Shown here piece by piece: positions 17,101 to 25,500 of a DNA stretch of 32,875 bases. The DNA is from a virus. Made by a program: the position numbers and the translations under genes. The DNA lies in the IMG/VR virus record IMGVR_UViG_3300010883_000217, positions 1 through 32,875 of that record. One strand, 5' to 3'. A model generated the notes under the pieces. That model was given only the letters and a program-made list of their open reading frames with translations. It did not search any database and was not told the DNA's origin. Each line of letters opens with the position of its first letter. The stretch's first letter is position 1.

Positions 17101-19147
17101 TGGGTGTAGACAAGTCGGTTACTGTCTCCCCCAAGGCCCAGGTCAAAGGGTTGAGAGTCACCAGGTCGAGGGCCATGACGACATTTGGGAACCCGATCTC
17201 CTTGATACCAATCACCCCCGCCAAGCGATTCTCACTCCCGTCAGCACCCATCGTGTACATCGGCTTCCTGAGTGGCAAAGGAGAGAAGTCAGGGCGACCC
17301 AGGTCAACCTGGTTGATCCCCCCCGTCCTGGACGTGGTGGCAGGAGGGTTCCATTTCCGTCTTCGAGCAACAAGCTGCAATGTTGACGTGCATTGGCCCC
17401 CGTACTGAAACGAGTGGCTCATGTTGTCGATGTAGTAGTAGCAGTCGATGTGCTCTATGTAGATCGGGTATCCACACCTCAACTCAGGGCGCAGGGGGAT
17501 GGTCAGGCTGGCCGTTTCCATGCTTTTATTGATGACAGCAAGGCGTGCCACCGCAGCCCAAAACGCGGCACGCCCCGAGGCGTAAAAGCTGGCCTCGAAG
17601 TCGGACGGCCTCCACCCAAACTGAGCGACCAGTTTGTAGTCTACAAACTGGCCTCGGATACCCCACTCACCCCCAAGCCCCAGCCCATTCATGTTAGAGA
17701 ACTGCTCGCCTTTGACCGTCATGATCGTCGCTTCAGGCTCGTTCGACTGATACGAAATGGATATGATCTCATGCGGCTTCACTACAAACGCAGGGGTGTT
17801 GTTCGTATCCATGTTGTAGAGAGGGGGTTTGAATACCAGGTCGCCATCAACATCTTGGAAGAACTCGTACCCGCACGCCTGAGCCGCCGCGCTCGCAATA
17901 TCGAGCTTGGACTCATAGGTGGATTCAAAGAGATTGACCGCACCGTAGTTGGAGATGTCTGTAACGTAGGCTTTGAGTTGATGAACAGCAACCGAGGTCG
18001 CTGCGGTCTCAGAGCTTCTCCGCTGATAGGTCATAGATTCCTGATCAATAGCGGTGTTCCGAACCACCTCGCCACCCGTGAGTGCAGCAACCTTATTGGC
18101 AAACCAGCTCACGGCGTTGACCCCACCAACATCCTGATGGCCAGTCCCACCCGAAACACCACCACGAAGGAAGCGCATGATGTCGTTCGCTCCCTCATTG
18201 TCAGACTGAAGAAAAGACCCTTCGTCTGCTGCGGCGGCGGCAGCCAACTGAGCAGAGGACATACGACCAATCATTGCCGTAGCGGCTGAGTTGAACATTG
18301 TCCCATCACATCCAAACATGCGAAGACGGTACATGTTGGGACTCCGAAACCGCTGCTCCCAGTACAACTGTGTCATCTCAAACAATGACCCCTCGCCTTG
18401 AGCCGTAGGGGCCTGGACATTACCGGAGGAACTCAAAGCCCACGCGATGGCACCCGCAGCACCAGCGGTGTCTCGGTACAACGAATAGATGATCGAGAAA
18501 GGTGTCATGTTGGTGTAGTTGTGGCCGACCAGACTCATCCGAAGCTGGGAGCCTGTGGGCCGAGCGCCAAACAACGAGGCGTTCGTGCTCATGTCCATGT
18601 ACTGCCAGAAATGAAGCATCCCGTTAGCATTCAGTGACGCATCGTAGAACCCGCCACTAAATGAGTGGCTCGCCTGGTTTATTACACCGTGAAAGCAATG
18701 GTAGTAGGGTCGAACCGGGAGCTTCTCGAAGTCCTTTAGGTTGTCACTCCCAGAACCAGTTCCCAGCCCCTCGGTGGAGTTCAACGTGACGTAGTCACTG
18801 CTCCCCGCGTCAACTCGCACGATGCCAGGTACGGCGTAGTATCCACGAAGGTAGATATGGATCTCCAAGCCTGGTTTCAGCAGGTTGTTGCCCTCGCGGA
18901 AGATGGCGCTCCCTGCATGTCTCGGAATCCGTAGGGTGAGGCTCGCGGAAGCCGTTCCAGGCGATGTGCCGTGGTCAACAGACAACTGAGTGATGAAGGG
19001 TTGGATGTCGATCCGTTGCGACTCCAAAGACTGTGAACGCAGAGCGGTATCCCCGTTCAGGAAAACCAAAGCATCTGGGGTGTAACGAACAATCTTCTTC
19101 TTGTTCGCCCTCCAGGTTCCTGCGTATGGTCTGTCTTCAACGCCCAC
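14132..19147 (-). CDS. Baseplate hub protein (gp27/gpD-like core) with a very long C-terminal extension (1,671 aa)
   Basis: The likely role is the trimeric hub that links the tail tube to the spike. Residues 1 to about 600 read like a hub: an early strand region (residues 46-75, IDIQPFITQLSVDHG and SASLTLRIP), then residues 424-445 (ACGYEFFQDVDGDLVFKPP), a segment of the form HEIISISYQSNEPEA near 459, and residues 545-595 with TASLTIPLRPELRCGYPIYI and STLQLVARRRKW. This resembles the two-barrel organisation of gp27/gpD hubs, which are usually a few hundred residues long. About 1,070 further residues are not recognised. They include Ser/Thr-rich and helical parts and a GYEHFGNFAYGRGVDV segment toward the C-terminus. 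The start is GTG with GAGGAG 5 bases upstream. The gene stands between two tube-like baseplate genes and the spike gene, which supports the call. Confidence 0.82.
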   Translation of the reverse strand: MGVEDRPYAGTWRANKKKIVRYTPDALVFLNGDTALRSQSLESQRIDIQPFITQLSVDHGTSPGTASASLTLRIPRHAGSAIFREGNNLLKPGLEIHIYLRGYYAVPGIVRVDAGSSDYVTLNSTEGLGTGSGSDNLKDFEKLPVRPYYHCFHGVINQASHSFSGGFYDASLNANGMLHFWQYMDMSTNASLFGARPTGSQLRMSLVGHNYTNMTPFSIIYSLYRDTAGAAGAIAWALSSSGNVQAPTAQGEGSLFEMTQLYWEQRFRSPNMYRLRMFGCDGTMFNSAATAMIGRMSSAQLAAAAAADEGSFLQSDNEGANDIMRFLRGGVSGGTGHQDVGGVNAVSWFANKVAALTGGEVVRNTAIDQESMTYQRRSSETAATSVAVHQLKAYVTDISNYGAVNLFESTYESKLDIASAAAQACGYEFFQDVDGDLVFKPPLYNMDTNNTPAFVVKPHEIISISYQSNEPEATIMTVKGEQFSNMNGLGLGGEWGIRGQFVDYKLVAQFGWRPSDFEASFYASGRAAFWAAVARLAVINKSMETASLTIPLRPELRCGYPIYIEHIDCYYYIDNMSHSFQYGGQCTSTLQLVARRRKWNPPATTSRTGGINQVDLGRPDFSPLPLRKPMYTMGADGSENRLAGVIGIKEIGFPNVVMALDLVTLNPLTWALGETVTDLSTPTALNTVLMYLVRNHKLTIAGGTDVNPADPATWGNATWNSSFVSGVGSGASTTTLTETSVEILSGTSEPAQFVTQRGNSSVRVLALDISNLFEQVTEYAERSAQIATAQDELSRSSGGGSQAARDVLIQESLNLRKELIEGWMADDQLAHTSSTVSGVTTNVQTGTSIFDLMKIVRGLTSPERVDTATASSAQILNILGDRKASFCNTSTPGYYRYYSSAHPEPTEQAYTPMRFVASGSGEITAEADPDAETDVEVGEMTKRVRFMSSCDADISKIASASAHVTELSKGLVDFETTDGGASGHAGAACKGFRIMRGRSDSTDPLLPTHKIVRMEFSKARLSYNMLQPAATGSTYPRFILNAETKAGIKSKILEALGGAGPSTSLKEALEPFLSQLNDVRLPSFSGTETIAADMAEGIAQLAGERFTSPFHKISSGGNSVYMTPRTNITTDNKPEIPGFGYGYLSHTGGIVLGEVLSWTNRRGNAVGTYWNTVKSTFRCSRRFTSTGVLLTNPKDWGSHVDGATTDIGSVPLSFMGLVCATFASNGNDTAYYTGRWNNTDASTSPPFEVTRVKLQGIKEKIADLVAEGTYVRINTHILPQVAEMWKKVFPGGRGMVETSGIESYQNLVTFCTDLTTACGGSVAVSNTTGRRGHAMFLSRVAGQRQDFIPSPVFPISDADGYEHFGNFAYGRGVDVADADSFQALMEQDPFRATTSEGVLDAADAFAQTCVSGRHSADVRKRRLVLLAQQISNLNSDELRDVLARLDIDFDRYTSLNSAIGNTGQVSAGEAEAVTARTQSIMLGLINHFSTPQQPQQIQNAAYTLADLTPFNHDGSTEAWVASNATLTDSFVQLEAFDPGNFVYVVSGGEEAGKSPIEDWIMNQIREKSVDWAIEQQALRGQYESAYITPQLDGIFDSWEVMFGEGSGDFWEDQFAPITGTEQDPDSGLWDQATKSWDDVEAGSFGTWGTPEDGPEPTPGGVPGADEEPPQD

Positions 19148-19152
19148 ATCTA

Positions 19153-19158
19153 CTCCTC
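19153..19158 (-). promoter_or_regulatory. Ribosome binding site supporting the GTG start of the hub gene
   Basis: Minus-strand GAGGAG is spaced 5 bases from GTG at 19147. An overlapping ATG at 19149 is in another frame, so the GTG is the start that fits the long frame. Confidence 0.7.
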
Positions 19159-19177
19159 ATCCCAACTACGATACCCA

Positions 19178-21766
19178 TCAGCTTCGCTCCGGGTCGTCTG
19201 GGTACTCGTCGTCGGACCCATAGTGCCCATCGCCATCAGCGTCAGGGTTATTGGCGTTACTGAGGGTCCCGGCGTTTCCATCATCTGAGGTCCTACCCCA
19301 TATCTTGCCCAGGGTGTCCCAGTAGCCCTCGGTTCCATAGCCGGGGTCAATACCATCATGGCGGTCGTCGCCGAAAACGGCGCTGTTGGCGAGGCTCTCG
19401 GAAGGGGTGACACCATCAATGCCGAAGTCCCCTGCTGCGGGGTGGTGATAGTCTCTCTCGATGCTTTCCATCTGCATTGTGGCGTTCTCTCCCCAGATGG
19501 TGTTTGTGCCCTCCCAAGCCACCATCTCTCCCCAACCAAGCATCTCTCCGTTAGGGCCTCTGGGACCTTCCGCTATCTGAGACGACGGGTTCCCCCTCGC
19601 CGGGATGTTCGGTTGGTCCAAAGGTTTGACGTAGTAGGAAGGTTCCTGGTGATCGAGCATCCTCATGACAGTGAAGTCAAAACTGAACTTCAGACCGCCC
19701 CGGTTCTTCCCCTCCTCGAAGCTGTACTCAAACTTGTCAAAATGCCCCTCATAGGTGAATCCATCGAACGTGAGGCGGATAGCCCCAATCATGTGGTGGG
19801 CCAGTGAGGGGCGGTGATGAGAACTGTTCGCTCGATCCCGGACGTACCCATTGTTCATGTAGATCGTCATCAGGTTCATCAGGTTCTGGTAGGAAGCCGA
19901 ATACGCTCGGGACGCCTCCTGGTTACCCGACACAGAAGTCGTCTCCTGCTGATCGAAACTGCCAGACATGCCAGATACATCAAAGGTTCCTGAGGAGGAG
20001 CCGCCGCCCAACTGAGTAGTTGCGGCATAGAATGCCCCAATCGAACCTGAGATGTTGAGCGTCGGAGGGCTCTCCCCCCACGACTGAAAGATGTACCCGT
20101 GACGAGTCCTGTCCGTGAACTGCTGCGCTTTCGTGTAGTTGATAGTCATGTCTGAAGGGTTGATAAGCAGGACCAGGGGAGGGGTTCTGGCTATGGTGAT
20201 GAGCTGTTCCCAAATGTCCGCACACATGTTGGCTGTAAAGAAAGCCGGGTTGTACTCCCGCAGCGCCTGATTAGAGATGAGAGTGTTCAACGTGCCCATT
20301 GTCCTTTGAGTCAGGTCATGGCCCCCAGACACGGATGAGTTCATCCCCACAAGACTGGTCATAACGCCGTTGTCCGTTCTCCAGCCGCCCCACTCGGTCG
20401 CCCCAAGGGTCCCGGTCACGACGGACAGGTACTCGTCCGGGGGGTGAACCGTAATGACAAAAGGGGAGTACGTCCTCGTCCTCCGAAGCTCTCCATGTAC
20501 CGGGTCACCTGGCTGCGCTTCGTACTGCCTCTCGATGTTCCCGTCCACAGAGAGTGCCCCAAACACTTCAGCAGGTTGATGTGGGACTGGGGGGTCCGTA
20601 GTGAACGTGCCGCCCAGCAAGCCATCATTGAACTTGACTCCCTGATTTGGGGTTGGCGGCAAGGGCCAGTTCTTTTCCGGGGAGACGTAGCTGAACCCCG
20701 TAGCATCAGGATCCTTCAAGGGGATCGGAGGGTCCTCTTCTTTTAGGCGTGCAAGGTACATCATGAGAGCCCACAAGAGCTTCTTCCAGAACTGTTCCCA
20801 CCAGGAGTCCTCTTCGCGGGTGTCCCAAGAGGTCTTTAGGTTCCCATCTTCGTCATAGAGGTCTGCCGCGTCAGCGTACTTCTCTTCGAAGGCCGCGAGG
20901 GCTGCGGCCTTCTCTTCCTCGGTCGGTGCCTCTTTAGGATCCCAAGAGGTCTTTAGGTTCCCATCTTCGTCATAGAGCGGAACCGCATCGCCATACTTGT
21001 CGTTGAACGCTGCAAGAGCTGCTGCGACTTCTTCTTCGGTTGGCGGGTCCTTGGGGTCAAAGGAGGTCTTTAGGTTCCCATCTTCATCAACCAACCCGGC
21101 GTAGTCATCGTTGTTGATGTGGGTCATCCAGAACAAAATGGCCGAGATGAACTTCTCCAATGGGGTGTCGGGTTCCATCGGGTTCCAAGAGGAGATAGCA
21201 CCCTCCGCTATCAGAGGGGGTGTCGGAGACGGAGCGCCACCTGTTACGTCCTCTCTGCCGTACCACGCCTTCTCCTCATCCGACATGGACTCCCAGTCTT
21301 CCCAAGTGAGCCCGCCTGAGGGTCCGGGAGAACTTGGGTCATAGCCTGCTTCGCCGGAAGGATCAGGGGGGGTGAGACCCGCCCACAAGAACGCCGCCTG
21401 CTGCTCATCCGACATCGCAACCCAAGTGTCCCAGTCACAGTCAGCCTCCTCCCCAGGGACCGTCACCTCTGTGCTGGTTACCTTCTCAAATAGGTCCTGC
21501 AAGAAAATCTTGAGTAGGTCCAGATTGGAGTAACCCTCCGCTGGCTCCATTGAGGTCCAATGGGCATTCAGCCAGTTCTCCAGGATTGCCATCTCATAGG
21601 TCGGGAGCCAGTCCTCAGCCAGAGCGATGACCTCTTCAAGAGTCGAGGCGACCTGAAGCCGAACGTAGAAGTTGCTGATAGCCGAAACCTCAGCCGCTTC
21701 CGTGATGGAGTCTGGAAGGGCTGGTGTATCAGGTGGCGCAAATGGTGCATCAGGATCGAAGGGCAT
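19178..21766 (-). CDS. Baseplate protein with a tube-like domain, internal repeats and an Asp-rich tail (862 aa)
   Basis: Residues about 528-705 align by eye with the whole core of the upstream 239-residue protein: LVLLINPSDMTINYTKAQ, then a YIFQSWGESPPTLNISG segment, YQNLMNLMTIYMNNG, and IRLTFDGF...FDKFEYSFEEG. The likely role is therefore a tube-initiating or hub-proximal baseplate ring. The first 350 residues are acidic and helical. They contain a repeated Trp-SDE motif (residues 111-125 and 155-169) and a 39-residue tandem repeat (from residues 227, 266 and 305). The end (residues about 840-862, DADGDGHYGSDDEYPDDP) resembles a thrombospondin type-3 calcium-binding loop. The ATG has GGTGAGG upstream, overlapping the stop of the previous gene. 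The coding call is firm; the exact baseplate role is inferred. Confidence 0.6.
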   Translation of the reverse strand: MPFDPDAPFAPPDTPALPDSITEAAEVSAISNFYVRLQVASTLEEVIALAEDWLPTYEMAILENWLNAHWTSMEPAEGYSNLDLLKIFLQDLFEKVTSTEVTVPGEEADCDWDTWVAMSDEQQAAFLWAGLTPPDPSGEAGYDPSSPGPSGGLTWEDWESMSDEEKAWYGREDVTGGAPSPTPPLIAEGAISSWNPMEPDTPLEKFISAILFWMTHINNDDYAGLVDEDGNLKTSFDPKDPPTEEEVAAALAAFNDKYGDAVPLYDEDGNLKTSWDPKEAPTEEEKAAALAAFEEKYADAADLYDEDGNLKTSWDTREEDSWWEQFWKKLLWALMMYLARLKEEDPPIPLKDPDATGFSYVSPEKNWPLPPTPNQGVKFNDGLLGGTFTTDPPVPHQPAEVFGALSVDGNIERQYEAQPGDPVHGELRRTRTYSPFVITVHPPDEYLSVVTGTLGATEWGGWRTDNGVMTSLVGMNSSVSGGHDLTQRTMGTLNTLISNQALREYNPAFFTANMCADIWEQLITIARTPPLVLLINPSDMTINYTKAQQFTDRTRHGYIFQSWGESPPTLNISGSIGAFYAATTQLGGGSSSGTFDVSGMSGSFDQQETTSVSGNQEASRAYSASYQNLMNLMTIYMNNGYVRDRANSSHHRPSLAHHMIGAIRLTFDGFTYEGHFDKFEYSFEEGKNRGGLKFSFDFTVMRMLDHQEPSYYVKPLDQPNIPARGNPSSQIAEGPRGPNGEMLGWGEMVAWEGTNTIWGENATMQMESIERDYHHPAAGDFGIDGVTPSESLANSAVFGDDRHDGIDPGYGTEGYWDTLGKIWGRTSDDGNAGTLSNANNPDADGDGHYGSDDEYPDDPERS
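20819..21088 (-). repeat. 117-bp tandem repeat inside the 862-aa baseplate gene
   Basis: Units begin at 21088, 20971 and 20854, each encoding DEDGNLKTS(F/W)D. The first two continue as P(T)EEE...AAALAAF..KY.DA; the third is truncated after about 12 residues. A 38-base stretch is identical between 20823-20860 and 20940-20977. The third copy (21064-21085) is slightly diverged. This suggests recent in-frame duplication. Confidence 0.9.
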
Positions 21767-21775
21767 CGTTCATCC

Positions 21776-22495
21776 TCACCATGTGCTTGAGTCCCAGAGA
21801 CTTGATTCATCTGGGTAGGTCGCGTTGGGGTATGTGTAGTCCGTAGGTTGGGCACCATAGGAGTACAGCGTGTGTCGCTCCCTCTCGACAATGAAGTTGG
21901 CTGAGAGTTTGAACTGGTAGGGCTGTTCAGCCGTCTCACTCACAGAGAAAGACTCGAACCACCCCCAGAAGATGTGGTGGTCAAAGGAGAGCTTGACCTG
22001 ACCGTTCATGATGACGTTGCCGTTGGCATCATAGATGGCCCCGTTGTTATGGAACAGAGCCAAGAGGTCGAGGTACTTGTCATAGGCAATGGTGTCACGG
22101 CGGGCTGAGCGCACTTGGTCACCACTCGCTTGCATCGACGTGGGCCTGATGAGGGCATTGATCTCGGCAGGGAGTCCGGTAGAACTGACCACGCCTGTGT
22201 ACAAACGCATGAACCCACCTGTGGAAGCCTCCAAAGAGATCGTCGCAGGCTGTTCGCCCCAATGCTGTTCGACCCAACCCCCCATAGTCTGAATACGCTC
22301 AATGACCTTCTGGCGGCTGATCGAGAAGGTGGTTGGGTTGACGTGAAGGACCATCCTCAAGTCATCTGGGAGAAGACTATTGGTTCGGTCTGGTCCAACG
22401 ATGTCGAAGATGACAGGACGGATCCCCGCACCAGTTCCAGCGTCCTCGGGGGAGGAAAACGCCGACTTTATGTGATCATGGAAATCCCTTGCCAT
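21776..22495 (-). CDS. Tube-like baseplate protein, tube initiator candidate (239 aa)
   Basis: This gene lies directly after the tape measure gene. Residues 45-95 (MVLHVNPTTFSISRQK..., then QHWGEQPATISLEASTGGF), residues 138-155 (YDKYLDLLALFHNNG) and residues 166-205 (VKLSFDHHIFWGWFESFSVS... KLSANFIVERE) match the order and spacing of segments in the next gene. In contractile tails, baseplate rings that continue the tube often share the tube fold, and these genes follow the tape measure; that is the basis for the call. There is no LysM motif that I can point to. The ATG at 22495 has GGGGG 5 bases upstream. Spacing is 9 bases to the tape measure stop and 9 bases to the next start, so this is one tight operon. 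A Dit-like or tail-terminator role is an alternative. Confidence 0.55.
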   Translation of the reverse strand: MARDFHDHIKSAFSSPEDAGTGAGIRPVIFDIVGPDRTNSLLPDDLRMVLHVNPTTFSISRQKVIERIQTMGGWVEQHWGEQPATISLEASTGGFMRLYTGVVSSTGLPAEINALIRPTSMQASGDQVRSARRDTIAYDKYLDLLALFHNNGAIYDANGNVIMNGQVKLSFDHHIFWGWFESFSVSETAEQPYQFKLSANFIVERERHTLYSYGAQPTDYTYPNATYPDESSLWDSSTW

Positions 22496-22504
22496 CTAAA
22501 CCCC

Positions 22505-25500
22505 CTACGTTAGCCCATACGCTTGAAGAGCCCTCACGACCATGTCATACGCTCGCTGCTCGTCACCTTTGTTATTGATCATGACTGTAAATGTCCCGCT
22601 GCCACCGCCACCGCCAGCACCGCCCCCGTTTGCAAGGGCTCCAATCAGGCGGTCAACTGCACCGCCAGAACGGATACCCATAAGCTCCTCGTTACTCGGC
22701 AGGCTCCAGATTTTGCCCGTTCCTGAGCTGTCACCCTGGTAGATGAAATCCTGGGCGTAGCCCATCGACGTGAGTTGGTTTCGGAGACCTTCATCTGGAT
22801 TGACGTAGGTCCCCCTCTTCGTCACATCAATGTGGTCGTCGGGGTGCTTCTCGAACGCCGCCGCTGCAAGAGTCACCTTGCTCCAGTCTCCGTCCTGGAT
22901 GTTCGCGCCCATCCTCTGCACGTTGTTGCGGCTGTAACCAAGAGCCTGCGCGAGCTTATTAGCAATCAGGCGCTGTCGAGTCTTTTCTGTCTCTTGCAAC
23001 TGCTTCCCAATCAGGTCCGCAAACTCAGGAGCAAGATCACGCTTCTGGAAATCCTGCAACCTTCGGTCACGGTTAGCGTTCTCTCTTTGGTGCCGTGTGT
23101 AAACGTCCCAAGCGGTCTCCCCGTTGGACAGCGTCAGGCCCTGGAGCTTCTCCGTGAGTTCCTCCCGAGTGGCGGTCATTTCTCCCTCGTCGTTGGTGCC
23201 TGACATGACCTCGCCAACAACCGCCCGTATCTTCCGGGCGTCTGCATCGGCATTCAAGGACCCTGTGATCGGATTCGAGTCATTCCCCGCATCAATCGGG
23301 AGACCTCGGCTTGTTTCTTTGAGGACGCTTGCCATCAAGGTCCTCGGCACACCATCACCCATGCCCTCACGAGTCTGTTGCAATGCGAACTGCCCGGCGA
23401 CCTCGTTGGCTTCGGTTCTTGAGTTGGTTGTGACCCTGTCTCCACCGAGGGTATCTTGGATGGATTGCAAGGACTCTCCACCTTGAAAGCGGGCCAGAAG
23501 GTCGCCGATGAAATCACCTTGATTCATCCCAGGGGCGGCCATCGCAAAAGTCGGAGTCGGCTGCTGAAGATCGAACGTGCCCCCTGCCATTGCAAGTGAC
23601 CTCTGATCCAAAGGCGGCGTCTCACCTGGTGTTGGATTAGCGGGCCAGTTGCTTTGGCCGTGGATGTCTATGCCCATACCCGTCATGAGCCGTTGAGAGC
23701 CACTGCTCATAACGTCCAGATTGATTATGCCCTGAGCAAGCATGTGCTCAATGACCTGAGCCTGAGTGATGTCAATCCCAGACTGCTCTGCCCACGACTG
23801 GAAGTCATCGAACTGGACGCCGGGCGCGTCGGTCATCGAGGTCGTGCCGTCCGGTCCAGTCCAGTTCCCACCCATAGCCATCGCTGCTGCCCCAGGAGGT
23901 ATAAACTGGCCGTCGATCACCTGCCCGCTTGATATTCGCTGCTCACCTGCATATTCAGTAGTCCCAGCGTCTGACCTGAAAGACGGAAGACCGAGATTGA
24001 AACGGCTGTCCCCACTGCCAGCGGGCAGTGGGGTTGTCAGCCCCAAATACTCAGGCACGGGACCCATGTGGCTGTGGCGACCGCTCATATTGGCCCTCTG
24101 GTGCGAAATCTGGCTTGCGGTGGCGTTCTCTACGTTCGTAGGTAGGGTCGTGTTGGCTTGTTCCAGGGCGGTTTTATAGGTCGGGGATACGGCTGAGAGC
24201 TTGCCCTGAAGGTCCGTATCGCCAGTGGACTGCTGCAAGGCTTGATTGCGATATTGATCTGACATCTCGGAGCCTCGCTCGGCACCAAAGAACTGACCAA
24301 TAGTCCTCAGTACGGTGTCGGGATTGGCTACGCTGAAGTCCGTGGTTGGGGAGTTGACGCGCTGCTCCGCATCTCGGTAGAGAACCTGGTCTACCCGTAC
24401 ATTTTCTCGTTCGCCCTCAAGAGCCGTTATCTCAGCTTCGATTGCCCTCCTCTTCTCAGGATCTTCCTCCGTTCTCAAACCACGGCGCTTCTCTTGTATC
24501 GAGCCCCGTAACGCCCGATCCTGAGTCGCGAGGCCCTCGCTACCTCGTCGTAGCTCTTCGCCAGCCTGCACTCGCGCCGCTCCGTCGTCGTCCTTACCGA
24601 AGAGCCAGTTCTTGATGGCTTCCACAGCACCATACAGGCGCTCCATGATCCAACCGATGCCGGACTCCATGTAGTTGCTCAGGGAGAAGGTGTTCTCAGC
24701 AATCTCACGAGAGAGGGCCAGGTTCTCGTCAACCATGCCAGCGGCCACAGCGTCGTCCATCGTCGATCCAATCGCTTGAACGAAACCCTCACGAGCCCGT
24801 TCGCTTCCGGCATCGCTCATTGCCACCGCATCGCCAGCAGCGTTGGTGTCCACCAACGCTACGGCGGTGGCACCTGCCACCGCTTGGGGCAGGTCATCCA
24901 CGATAGCACCCGCTACGAACTGACCATTTTCGTTGATGAATCCGCCGAACTGAGCGATTTGCTCCCTCATTGTCTGGTCGGTCACCTCGGTCTGCTCCAG
25001 TGCGATCCTTTGGAGTTCCTGGAAATCACCGTCCATCTGTTGGGACAACCGTCTCATCACCCGTAACTGCTCTCCACTGATTCCCGTGGAGCTTTCGACT
25101 GCGGCAAGTTGAACAGCAGAGAGTTCGTAAAGCTCCTTACCGGGGAACAGCGTCTTTGCCGAGTTCATCATCATGTTCATGACACCACCCATGTCCAAGT
25201 CATCGAGGTGGGCAGCCATGTTGGTCAGCCCACCCTCAGAACCTTGGGCAAGGTTCACAAGCGTCTGCAACTGACGAGTCATCTCATCGTTGGTTTGGAC
25301 CACTAAGGTCTTATCGTCTCTCTCAACTGTTCGTGCGGTAGCGCCCTCAAAAGCGGAGATCAACTGGGCCTGCTCCCTGCCTGAGGTAGCAGCGATGGCC
25401 TGAGCAAGATCGTCCGCAGACGATCCGCTAAACCCGGTCAGGCCAATCTGGTCGCCAAGGGCTGCATAATCAACCGTCCCGGCGGACCCGCCCGAGTCGT

